Assembly (NCBI GenBank): GCA_046330455.1
Contig: JAXLSU010000008.1
Coordinates: 124,001-188,000 of the forward strand
DNA length: 64,000 bases
Source of the DNA: CAVQXR01 sp046330455
Lineage (GTDB): Bacteria > Actinomycetota > Thermoleophilia > Gaiellales > Gaiellaceae
Reading direction: 5' to 3'
The notes under the pieces were generated by a model, which was not told the origin of the DNA, did no database searches, and saw only the letters and a program-made list of their open reading frames with translations. Below, one piece after another: positions 15,371 through 22,924 of this stretch (positions within the stretch are counted from its first letter, which is position 1; each line of letters begins with the position of its first letter). Position numbers and translations under genes: made by a program.

Positions 15371-16728
15371 GGGTCGGTCTCCTTTCGGCCCGGCCGCAGG
15401 AAGCGGCCGGATGGGGTCGTCGCGAACCGGCCGTCCTCGTAGACGGTCAGGCCACGCAGCAGCGTGCGGACGATGCGCCCGCGGATCGGAAGGCCCGCGT
15501 AGGCGGAGTACCTGTGGCGGTAATGCAGGTCTTCGAGCTCCACCCTGCCGGCCCAGTCGAGGTCGACGAGGGCGAGGTCGGCGTCTGCGCCCACTTCGAG
15601 CGCACCCTTCCCGGGGAGCCGGAACCGCGCGGACGCGCTTGCGCCGGTTGCCCGGACGAGCAGGGACAGCGGCAGCGCCCGTTCCGTGTGGCCGGCGGCA
15701 AGGAGGAGCTGCAGCGTCGACTGGCAACCCGAGATCCCGCCCCAGGCAGCGAAGAAGTCGCCCTGCTTGACGTCCGGGTGGCCCGGGGAGTGATCCGAGG
15801 TGATCATGTCGAATGTCCCGTCTTCGAGCAGCTCCCAGAGGGCGTCGCGCTCGGCGCGGGAGCGAACGGGAGGCGCCGACTTCAAGGGCAGGCCGACGCG
15901 ATCGAGCTCGTCCTCGGTGAAGAGCAGGAAGTGGGGGCAGGTCTCGCACGAGACGTCGACTCCTCGTGCGCGCGCCTCCGCGACGAGGCGGACGCCCGCG
16001 GCGAGCGAGACGTGCACGATGTGGGTGCTGCAGCCCGTGTCCTCGGCCATGAGGATCGCGCGCGAGATCGCCTCGAGCTCGGCGATCGGGGGGCGAGAGG
16101 CGAGGAAGCCCCTCGGCGTGATCTGGCCGAGCTCGCGGGCGCGGGCGGAGAGCCCGGCGACGATCGCGGCGTTCTCGGCGTGCAGGAGCAGGATCGAGCC
16201 GAGCCGCGCGATCTCCTGCATGCCCTCGTAGAGCGACAGGTCGTCAACCGCGGGGAACTCGTCGATTCCCGAGTGGCACATGAACGCCTTGAAGCCGGCG
16301 ACGCCCCGCTCGTGCTGCTCCTCGAGCCGGTCGACGTTGCCCTTCACGAGCCCGCCCCAGAGCGCGAAGTCGACGTGGGAGCGATCCCGGATCGCCCCGA
16401 GCTTCACGTCGAAGCTCGGCCCGTCGACGGTCACGGGGTCGTTGTTGAGCGGCATGTCCACGTAGCACGTGAAGCCGCCCGCGGCGAGCGAGCGGCTGCC
16501 CGAGTCGACCCCCTCCCAGTGGGCGCGGCCGGGCTCGTCGAAGTGGACGTGCGGGTCGACGCCTCCCGGGAGCACGTGGAGCCCGCGGGCGTCGAGCTCT
16601 GACGCGGCGCCTGCGAGCTCCGGGCCGATCGCGGCGATCACACCTCCGTCGACCGCGAGATCCGCCTCGACGACGCCCCCGGGGAGCACCAGCCTCCCGC
16701 CGCGCACGACGAGTTCGTGCTCAGCCAC
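15358..16728 (-). CDS. allB: Allantoinase (cyclic amidohydrolase)
   Basis: This 456-residue amidohydrolase opens the hydantoin ring of allantoin to give allantoate. All metal ligands of the dihydroorotase/allantoinase family are visible: His60 and His62 in DPHVHFDEPG, the carbamylated Lys147 in GFKAFMCHSG, His183 in LLLHAENA, His239 in HIVHVS and Asp312 in TSDHSPG. AllB is preferred over hydantoinase because of the PLNNDP and GFKAFMCHSG signatures and because allantoate amidohydrolase lies directly upstream. The GTG start at 16728 overlaps that gene by 8 bp and has no clear ribosome site, suggesting translational coupling. Its end overlaps DUF3830. Confidence 0.93.
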   Translation of the reverse strand: MAEHELVVRGGRLVLPGGVVEADLAVDGGVIAAIGPELAGAASELDARGLHVLPGGVDPHVHFDEPGRAHWEGVDSGSRSLAAGGFTCYVDMPLNNDPVTVDGPSFDVKLGAIRDRSHVDFALWGGLVKGNVDRLEEQHERGVAGFKAFMCHSGIDEFPAVDDLSLYEGMQEIARLGSILLLHAENAAIVAGLSARARELGQITPRGFLASRPPIAELEAISRAILMAEDTGCSTHIVHVSLAAGVRLVAEARARGVDVSCETCPHFLLFTEDELDRVGLPLKSAPPVRSRAERDALWELLEDGTFDMITSDHSPGHPDVKQGDFFAAWGGISGCQSTLQLLLAAGHTERALPLSLLVRATGASASARFRLPGKGALEVGADADLALVDLDWAGRVELEDLHYRHRYSAYAGLPIRGRIVRTLLRGLTVYEDGRFATTPSGRFLRPGRKETDPWLR

Positions 16729-17941
16729 GGGCGAGCTCGCGAAGGAAGGAGACGACGACCTCGATCGCGACGGCCACGTCGTCCTCGCGGACGGATTCGG
16801 AGGGATGGTGGCTGATCCCGTCCCGGCAACGGACGAACAGCATCGAGACCTCCGGGGTCACGTGGGCGATCGAGACGGCATCGTGACCGGCGCCGCTTCC
16901 GAGCTCCAGGGCGGGCGTGCCCGCCGCGGTGCAGGCACGTGCGAGCACCGCGCGCAGGCGCGGAGACATGGGCACGGCATCGTGATCCTGGAGGTTGCGC
17001 CAGTCGAGCCGCAGACCGCGCCGCTCGCAGCCTGCCGCCGCCTCGGCCCTCAGACGGTCGACCGCCTCGTGCTTCACCGCGTCGTCCTGGTGACGAACGT
17101 CGTAGCTGAGCGTCGTGAGCCCGGGGATCACGTTCCCGACGTTCGGATGGTTCTCGATCCGGCCGACCGTCGCAACGAGGCCGGGCGTCGCGTGCATCTC
17201 GCGCTCGACTGCGAGCACGAGCTCGGCGGCGGCCGGCAGGGTGTCCCTGCGTAGCCCGGGCGGTGTGTTGCCCGCATGCCCTGCCTCGCCGATCAGGTCG
17301 ACGAACCCTCGGCTCTGTCCCGCGATCGCGGTGACGATGCCGACCGGGAGGCCTTCCTCCTGGAGCACGGGCCCCTGCTCGATGTGGACCTCGAGATAGG
17401 CGGCGAGCTCGGCCGGGAACGACGAGACGCCGGCCACGTGGTCGGGATCGCCCCGCATGGCCCGGATCGCTGCGGCCAGCGGGACGCCGTCAGCGTCGGC
17501 GAGAGCGAGCTCGTCACGGGCGAGCAGGCCCGCGTAGGCCCGGCTCGCGAGATACGAGGCCCGGTAGCGAAGGCCCTCCTCATCGGCGAAGCACACGATC
17601 TCGACGGCGAAGGGCAGCGGCTCGTCCCGCAGCGCGGCGAGGGCGGCGATCGCCACGAGCACCCCGAGCGGACCGTCGTAGCGACCCGCGTTGCGTACCG
17701 AGTCGAGGTGCGATCCGAGCACGACGGTCGGTGCGTCAGGGTCGCCGCGCCGGCCGATCACGTTCCCGATCGCGTCGCGTCGCGTGCGAAGGCCCGCGTC
17801 CTCGAGCCAGGCAGCGGCGGCGTCGAGGGCCGAGAGCAGCGAGGGGGACCCGTACGGCCGCGTGAGCTCGCCCGGGACCTCGGTCAGGGCGCCGAGCCGG
17901 TCTGCCCGCTCCATCACCATCCGCGCCGCCGAGTCGCTCAC
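16721..17941 (-). CDS. allC: Allantoate amidohydrolase (M20 family)
   Basis: This 406-residue M20 metallohydrolase removes the carbamoyl nitrogen of allantoate, giving ureidoglycine, CO2 and ammonia. Metal ligands are His78 (LGSHLDSV), Asp89 (RYDGPLGV), Glu121/122 (FADEEGLRY), His186 (EVHIEQGP) and a C-terminal His in ISHHPSE. The family also contains N-carbamoyl-amino-acid hydrolases; the allantoate assignment rests on direct overlap with allantoinase. The GTG at 17941 is chosen because a TACGCT -10 box ends eight bases upstream, as for a leaderless mRNA. It is the first gene of the leftward operon down to ureF and probably beyond. Confidence 0.88.
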   Translation of the reverse strand: MSDSAARMVMERADRLGALTEVPGELTRPYGSPSLLSALDAAAAWLEDAGLRTRRDAIGNVIGRRGDPDAPTVVLGSHLDSVRNAGRYDGPLGVLVAIAALAALRDEPLPFAVEIVCFADEEGLRYRASYLASRAYAGLLARDELALADADGVPLAAAIRAMRGDPDHVAGVSSFPAELAAYLEVHIEQGPVLQEEGLPVGIVTAIAGQSRGFVDLIGEAGHAGNTPPGLRRDTLPAAAELVLAVEREMHATPGLVATVGRIENHPNVGNVIPGLTTLSYDVRHQDDAVKHEAVDRLRAEAAAGCERRGLRLDWRNLQDHDAVPMSPRLRAVLARACTAAGTPALELGSGAGHDAVSIAHVTPEVSMLFVRCRDGISHHPSESVREDDVAVAIEVVVSFLRELARG

Positions 17942-17949
17942 GGTCGTTC

Positions 17950-17955
17950 AGCGTA
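17950..17955 (-). promoter_or_regulatory. -10 box TACGCT of the ureide-urease operon
   Basis: On the minus strand TACGCT ends eight bases before the GTG of allC. The surrounding 14 bases (17949-17962) are identical to those at 50795-50808 ahead of metY and contain the dyad AGCGT-AG-ACGCT. No clear -35 was found. Confidence 0.45.
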
Positions 17956-18012
17956 GACGCTCCGCGGTCGGACGAGGGCGCGCACCCGGGGCCGCGGCGA
18001 CGCTCGTACCCC

Positions 18013-18049
18013 TCGTTCACATGGCGCGGAGAATCGTTCACGTGGCGCG
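18013..18049. promoter_or_regulatory. Direct repeat TCGTTCACRTGGCGCG x2 (operator candidate)
   Basis: Two 16-bp copies (18013-18028 and 18034-18049) differ at one base and repeat with a 21-bp period, two helical turns, so a dimeric regulator could bind one DNA face. They lie about 70-110 bp upstream of allC. The CGTTCAC half-site is shared with the palindrome ahead of hyuAB. Confidence 0.55.
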
Positions 18050-18060
18050 CGTAAACCGGC

Positions 18061-18130
18061 ACGATCCGCGCACCACCCGCGCGGAAATCCGCGTTACGAT
18101 GGAATCGGGTGGTGGTCCGGGGTGGCCCCG
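18061..18130 (-). repeat. Copy B of the 70-bp shared upstream element
   Basis: This is the partner of 2731-2800 (about 84% identical, no gaps; 37 of 40 at 18091-18130). Read leftward, it starts 15 bp after the fbiC stop with a perfect hairpin (TCCGGGG-CCA-CCCCGGA). In copy A the outer stem keeps a weaker G-U type pair. It precedes the direct repeats and the ureide operon promoter. Confidence 0.6.
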
Positions 18131-18145
18131 GAGCCGCCGTCCAAT

Positions 18146-20659
18146 TCAGCCGGTTGCGAGGCCGGGACGGACGAGTCGGTCGGGGCGGCGCAGGCCGGTC
18201 GTGTCGATCTTCGGGTTGTCCGGCTCGATGAGCCCGGCGGCGCCGAAGGAGGCGGCGATCCGCTCCCGCTCGGGCGTGCCGTACAGGGTCGTGCGCTGCC
18301 GTGGCGTCCGTCCGATCGAGCGGATCGCCTCCTCCATCGCCTCGGGCGGCATCTCCTGCCCGTGCGCCGCACCGGCGGCGCGCGAGATCGACTCGTTCAT
18401 GAGCGTCCCGCCGAGATCGTTCGCCCCTGCGCGCAGGGCGGCGCGGGCGCCGTCGACGCCGAGCTTCACCCACGAGGCCTGGATGTTCGTCACCACCGGG
18501 TGGAGCGCCAGCCGTGCGACCGCGTGCATGAGCAGGGCCTCCCGGAAGGTGGGTCCCCGGCGGGCGCGGCCGGCCAGGTAGATCGGTGCCTCCATGTGGA
18601 CGAACGGGAGCGGCACGAACTCCGTGAACCCTCCCGTGGAACGCTGGAGCTCGCGCAGCGCCAGCAGGTGCCTTGCCCAGCTTTTCGGCGCCTCGACAGA
18701 GCCGAACATGATCGTCGAGGTCGAGCGCAGCCCGGCCCGGTGCGCTGCCGCGTGGACCTCGAGCCACTGGGCCGTGTTGACCTTGTCCGGACAAAGGAGG
18801 AGGCGGACGTCGTCGTCGAGGATCTCGGCCGCCGTCCCCGGCAGCGAGCCGAGCCCGACCGCTGCGAGGCGCTCGAGGTACGGCGGGAGGGGCAGCCCGA
18901 GGGTCGCCGCGCCCTGCCAGACCTCGAGCGCCGAGAACGCATGGACGTGGAGCTCTGGCAGCTCGCGCGTGATCGCCTCGCAGAGCTCGACGTAGTAGTC
19001 GCCCGTGAAGCCGGGGTGGATGCCGCCCTGGAGGCAGACCTCGACCGCACCGCGCTCCCAGGCCTCGTGGCAGCGGCGCAGCACCTCGTCGAGCGGGACG
19101 AGGTAGGCGGGACCGCGCAGGTTCTCGGCGAGCTTGCCTTTCGAGAACGCGCAGAACCCACACCGGAAGTAGCACACGTTCGTGTAGTTGATGTTCCGGG
19201 TCACCACGTAGCTCACGACGTCCCCGGACACCTCCTTCCGGAGGTCGTCGGCGGCGCGGACGACGGCCTGGAGGCTGCGGTCGCGGGCCTGGAAGAGCGC
19301 CTCGACGTCGTCCTCTTCGAGCTCGACCTCCTCGGCCACCTTGGCGAGCGCCTCGCGGACCCCGGAGCCGATCCCGAGCCCGAACCGGCCGATCGTCGAC
19401 GTGACCGAGAAGCCGTGGGGCGGGGGGAGGTCGGGTGCGTCGTGCTCGAGCGCGAGCGGCCGGAACGCGGTCGGAATCGGGGCGGCGGAGCCGGCACACC
19501 AGTCGTCGTTGCGCGCGAGGCCCGAGGCGTCGGCGCGGTGCTTGACCGCGGTCGCCACCGCGGGCTCGCACCAGCGGTCGAGCTCGGCGGCGTACTCCGG
19601 GTAGATCGGCAGCCGCGGAGCGAGCTCGAGACCGCGGCTGCGGGTCGCGCGTCCGAGACGCTCGAGCTCGGGCCAGGGGGCCTCCGGGTTCACGTGGTCG
19701 ATCGTCACCGGCGAGATGCCGCCCCAGTCGTTGATCCCCGCGTCCAGCAGGCGCGGGAACTCCTCGTAGGAGAGATTCGGCGGCGCCTGGATGTTCATCG
19801 CCGGCCCGAGCACGAGCCGTGCGGCCGCGCAGGTCCAGAGCAGCTCGTCGAGCGTGGGCTCCGGGTGATCCGCCATCCGCGTTCCGGGTTTCGCCCGGAA
19901 GTTCTGGACGATCACCTCCTGGACGTGTCCGAAGCGATCGTGGATGTCCCGCACGGCGAGCAGGGCGTCGATCCGCTCCGCGCGGGTCTCGCCGATCCCG
20001 ATCAGGATCCCGGTCGTGAACGGCACCGCGAGCTCGCCCGCGAGGCGCAGCGTCTCGAGGCGGGCGGCCGGATGCTTGTCCGGCGACCCGAAGTGGGGGC
20101 CGCCGCGCTCGCACAGGCGCTCCGAGACCGATTCGAGCATGATCCCCTGCGAGACGGAGACCGCCCGGAGAGCACGGAGGTCGGCGGCCGTCAGCACGCC
20201 GGGATTGGCGTGGGGGAGCAGCCCGGTCTCGGCGAGCACGAGCCCCGCGATCTTCGTCAGGTACTCGAGCGTGGACTCGCATCCGTGCGCGGCGAGCTCC
20301 TCGCGTGCGACGCGGTAGCGCAGCTCTGGCTTGTCGCCGAGCGTGAACAGCGCCTCGTGGCAGCCGGCCGCCGCGCCTGCCCGTGCGAGCTCGAGCACCT
20401 CGTCCGCCGTCAGGAATGCTTGCTCGCCGCGTCGTGGGGGCTGCGCGAACGTGCAGTAGTGGCAGACGTCCCGGCAGAGCTTCGTGAGCGGGATGAAGAC
20501 CTTCGGCGAGAACGTGATCCGGGTCCCGTGCCCGAGCGCGCGGAGCTCCTGCGCCGGGCCGAGCAGCGCGACGGGCTCGAGCCGTACGAGGTCGTGCGCC
20601 TCACCGGCGTCGAGCCGGTCACCGCGGCGTGCCTTCCAGAGGACGTCGGTCCCGGTCAC
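18146..20659 (-). CDS. fbiC: FO synthase, fused CofG-CofH (FbiC)
   Basis: FbiC (837 residues) makes the deazaflavin FO, the chromophore of coenzyme F420, from a pyrimidine and tyrosine using two radical-SAM active sites. The CofG-like half has the cluster motif CRDVCHYCTF (Cys62, Cys66, Cys69). The CofH-like half has CYFRCGFCAF near residue 495, followed by GGIHPGFTGDYY. Length and fusion are typical of actinobacteria. The GTG start at 20659 lies close behind a TACGCC -10-like box. It is divergent from an acyl-CoA ligase with 54 bp between. The remaining F420 genes lie at 25804-28706. Confidence 0.96.
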   Translation of the reverse strand: MTGTDVLWKARRGDRLDAGEAHDLVRLEPVALLGPAQELRALGHGTRITFSPKVFIPLTKLCRDVCHYCTFAQPPRRGEQAFLTADEVLELARAGAAAGCHEALFTLGDKPELRYRVAREELAAHGCESTLEYLTKIAGLVLAETGLLPHANPGVLTAADLRALRAVSVSQGIMLESVSERLCERGGPHFGSPDKHPAARLETLRLAGELAVPFTTGILIGIGETRAERIDALLAVRDIHDRFGHVQEVIVQNFRAKPGTRMADHPEPTLDELLWTCAAARLVLGPAMNIQAPPNLSYEEFPRLLDAGINDWGGISPVTIDHVNPEAPWPELERLGRATRSRGLELAPRLPIYPEYAAELDRWCEPAVATAVKHRADASGLARNDDWCAGSAAPIPTAFRPLALEHDAPDLPPPHGFSVTSTIGRFGLGIGSGVREALAKVAEEVELEEDDVEALFQARDRSLQAVVRAADDLRKEVSGDVVSYVVTRNINYTNVCYFRCGFCAFSKGKLAENLRGPAYLVPLDEVLRRCHEAWERGAVEVCLQGGIHPGFTGDYYVELCEAITRELPELHVHAFSALEVWQGAATLGLPLPPYLERLAAVGLGSLPGTAAEILDDDVRLLLCPDKVNTAQWLEVHAAAHRAGLRSTSTIMFGSVEAPKSWARHLLALRELQRSTGGFTEFVPLPFVHMEAPIYLAGRARRGPTFREALLMHAVARLALHPVVTNIQASWVKLGVDGARAALRAGANDLGGTLMNESISRAAGAAHGQEMPPEAMEEAIRSIGRTPRQRTTLYGTPERERIAASFGAAGLIEPDNPKIDTTGLRRPDRLVRPGLATG

Positions 20660-20699
20660 GGCAAGGCGTATTCAACCACAGTCGTCCCGGGCGGTCGGC

Positions 20700-20705
20700 T
20701 AGGCT
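20700..20705 (+). promoter_or_regulatory. -10 box TAGGCT for a leaderless ligase mRNA
   Basis: TAGGCT ends eight bases before the GTG start of the acyl-CoA ligase at 20714, leaving no room for a ribosome-binding site in the transcript. Confidence 0.45.
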
Positions 20706-20713
20706 CGTCGAGC

Positions 20714-22201
20714 GTGAGCGACGTGTTCGAGCCCCTCTCGGTCGTCTACGGGTCTGGCGATGCCGCCGCACCTGCCCTCGTCTCGCCGGACGACGGCCTG
20801 GCCCTGACCCGCGGCGAGCTCGCGGAGTGCGTCGATCGCCTCGCGCGGGGCCTGGCCGGCCTCGGGGTAAAGAGCGGCGATCGGGTCTGCCTGGCCTTTC
20901 CGAACGGCCCTGAGATTGTCGAGTTGCTGCTCGCCGTGACGGCGCTCGGCGCGGCAGCCGCTCCGCTCAACCCGGCCTACACGGCCGAGGAGTACGCCTT
21001 CTATCTCACCGATCTCGCGCCCCGCGTGCTCCTGCTTCCCGAGGGAGAGGGCGCGGCCGCGCGGGCCGCGGTGTCGGCACCGACGCGTATCGTCGAGGTC
21101 GGCTCCCAGGACGGGCGGGCGAGCCTCCTGCCGGGCGTCCCGGCAGCCGGCTACCCGGCCGGCGGGCCGGAGGAAATCGCGATCCTCCTGCACACGAGCG
21201 GGACGACGAGCAGGCCGAAACAGGTGCCGCTGCTGCAGCGCAACCTCGTCGCATCCGCGCGGTCGATCGCGCGGCACTACGAGCTCACCGCAGCCGATGT
21301 CTCGTACGTCGCGATGCCTCTCTTCCACGTGCACGGGCTCGTCGCCTCGACGCTCGCGACGCTGGCGGCGGGAGGAGCCGTCGCCGTTCCGCGCCGTCTG
21401 GCGCCGGGGCGGTTCTGGCGCCAGCTCGGCGAGCTCGGTGTGACCTGGTTCTCGGCCGGCCCGACGATCCACCACATGCTGCTCGAGCGCGCCGCCCCGC
21501 CTGCGGCGACGGCGCTTCGTTTCGTGCGCTCGTGCTCGTCCGCGCTCTCTCCGGAGCTGCTCGCCCGCTGTGAGGCCGTCTACGGCGTGCCGATGCTCGA
21601 GGCGTACGGCATGACGGAGGCCTCCCACGAGATGGCGGCGAACCCGTTGCCCCCGCGTCCCCGGAAGCCGGGAACCGTCGGAGTCCCGACCGGCGCGGAT
21701 GTCCGCATCGTCGCTCCCGACTGGGCCGAGCTCCCGCCCGGGATGCCGGGCGAGGTCGCGATCTCGGGGCCCGGCCTCACGCCGGGCTATCTCGCCAACC
21801 CGCAGGCGAATGCCGAGTCCTTCCGGAACGGCTGGTTCCGGACCGGCGACCAGGGCGTCCTCGAGGACGGGTATCTGCGACTCGTCGGGCGGATCAAGGA
21901 GCTGATCATCCGCGGCGGCGAGAACATCTCGCCCGGCGAGGTCGAGGAGACGCTGAAGGCCCACTCCGCGGTCGCCGACGCGGCGGTGTTCGGAATCCCG
22001 GACGAGAAGTACGGCGAGGTCGTGGCCGCCGCCGTCGCCCTCTCCGACGCCGTCGACGAGCGGGAGCTGATCGAGCACTGCCGCCAGCGCCTCACCGCCG
22101 TCAAGGTGCCGGCGGTGATTCACGTCCTCCCGGAGATCCCCCGGACCCCGACCGGGAAGCTCCAGCGCCGCCGGGTCGCAGCCGCGATCTACGGCGACTG
22201 A
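20714..22201 (+). CDS. AMP-forming acyl-CoA ligase, oxalyl-CoA synthetase (AAE3)-like
   Basis: This 495-residue ANL-superfamily ligase activates a carboxylic acid as its CoA thioester. The P-loop is LLHTSGTTSRPKQVPL, the adenylate motif is YGMTEASHEM, and the hinge region is GRIKELIIRGGENISPGEVE, with the C-terminal catalytic Lys in RTPTGKLQRR. The stretches MPLFHVHGLVAS, LRFVRSCSSALSP and MTEASHEMAANPLPP resemble the AAE3/Pcs60 branch, whose members make oxalyl-CoA. Oxalate would fit ureide-derived glyoxylate metabolism, but this is inference. The GTG at 20714 follows a TAGGCT box. An upstream open frame of some 2.5 kb is antisense to fbiC and is not coding. Confidence 0.9.
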   Translation: MSDVFEPLSVVYGSGDAAAPALVSPDDGLALTRGELAECVDRLARGLAGLGVKSGDRVCLAFPNGPEIVELLLAVTALGAAAAPLNPAYTAEEYAFYLTDLAPRVLLLPEGEGAAARAAVSAPTRIVEVGSQDGRASLLPGVPAAGYPAGGPEEIAILLHTSGTTSRPKQVPLLQRNLVASARSIARHYELTAADVSYVAMPLFHVHGLVASTLATLAAGGAVAVPRRLAPGRFWRQLGELGVTWFSAGPTIHHMLLERAAPPAATALRFVRSCSSALSPELLARCEAVYGVPMLEAYGMTEASHEMAANPLPPRPRKPGTVGVPTGADVRIVAPDWAELPPGMPGEVAISGPGLTPGYLANPQANAESFRNGWFRTGDQGVLEDGYLRLVGRIKELIIRGGENISPGEVEETLKAHSAVADAAVFGIPDEKYGEVVAAAVALSDAVDERELIEHCRQRLTAVKVPAVIHVLPEIPRTPTGKLQRRRVAAAIYGD

Positions 22202-22237
22202 GCGCGCGGCCCGGCCGCCGACCGACCCGGGATCCGC

Positions 22238-22762
22238 CTACGCGACGTCGACGCGTCCTGCGAGAAACGGCGACTCGTACAGGCGGCCGTGGCCGCAGGC
22301 GCCGATCTCGGCGGGAACCCGGACGCGGCCGCTCCCGGCGTCGAGGTGGACGACGAGCGCGTCGGCCATCCGGCAGTGGGTCTCCGATCCCACGGGCACG
22401 TCGGAGTAGGCAACGAGCAGCGTGGCGACCTTGCCGGGCTGGACTGTCACCCGGTGAGCGGGACGCTCGAGGAACGCGAGCCCGCCGTGCCGAACGCTCG
22501 TGGGCAGCGCGTGGCCGGCCTGGCGCAGCCGCAGCCGCGGGAAGCCCTCAACCGCGCACGCCCGGGGCGAGACGTTGCGAAACGAGATGCTGAGCGCGAT
22601 CGTGCCGGCGGCACCGCTCGCCTGGCGCACCTTGCCGACGAGCTGCGAGGCATGGCACCGGGCGGCGGCGGGCTGGCCGGCCGCTGCGTCCGGCAGGACG
22701 GCGCAGACCGATGCCGCAACCGCGGTGCCGACGACGACGGTGAGCACGCGCTTCGTGATCAT
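22238..22762 (-). CDS. Exported DUF4232 protein
   Basis: This 174-residue protein has an N-terminal signal sequence (MITKRVLTVVVGTAVAASV, then a small-residue cleavage region near residue 28) and one DUF4232 domain, a beta-sandwich common in secreted actinobacterial proteins. Typical segments are ISFRNVSPRACAVEGFPRLR and VQPGKVATLLVAYSDVP, with paired Cys in CHAS, CAVEG, HCRM and GACG that could form disulfides outside the cell. The ATG at 22762 has GGAGAGAG just upstream. It is divergent from an exported lyase-like gene. The function of the family is unknown. Confidence 0.87.
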   Translation of the reverse strand: MITKRVLTVVVGTAVAASVCAVLPDAAAGQPAAARCHASQLVGKVRQASGAAGTIALSISFRNVSPRACAVEGFPRLRLRQAGHALPTSVRHGGLAFLERPAHRVTVQPGKVATLLVAYSDVPVGSETHCRMADALVVHLDAGSGRVRVPAEIGACGHGRLYESPFLAGRVDVA

Positions 22763-22924
22763 GTCTCTCTCCTTCGGTCGGCCGCGCGACGATCGTCCTC
22801 TCGAGAGTGACGAGCGGCGAAGTGGCCAAATGCTTGCATGTCGCCTGCCGCTCGTCCCGGGTCGCCCGCGCTCCGTCGCTGTCCCGCCCTTGTATCGAAC
22901 GTCCCGAAGTGGCAGACTCGTGCG
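22763..22924. other. Divergent intergenic region between two exported-protein genes
   Basis: The 162 bp between the DUF4232 gene and the lyase-like gene hold the minus-strand ribosome site and presumably two promoters. A CAGACT hexamer lies six bases before the lyase ATG. I see no convincing palindrome or repeat. Confidence 0.4.
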
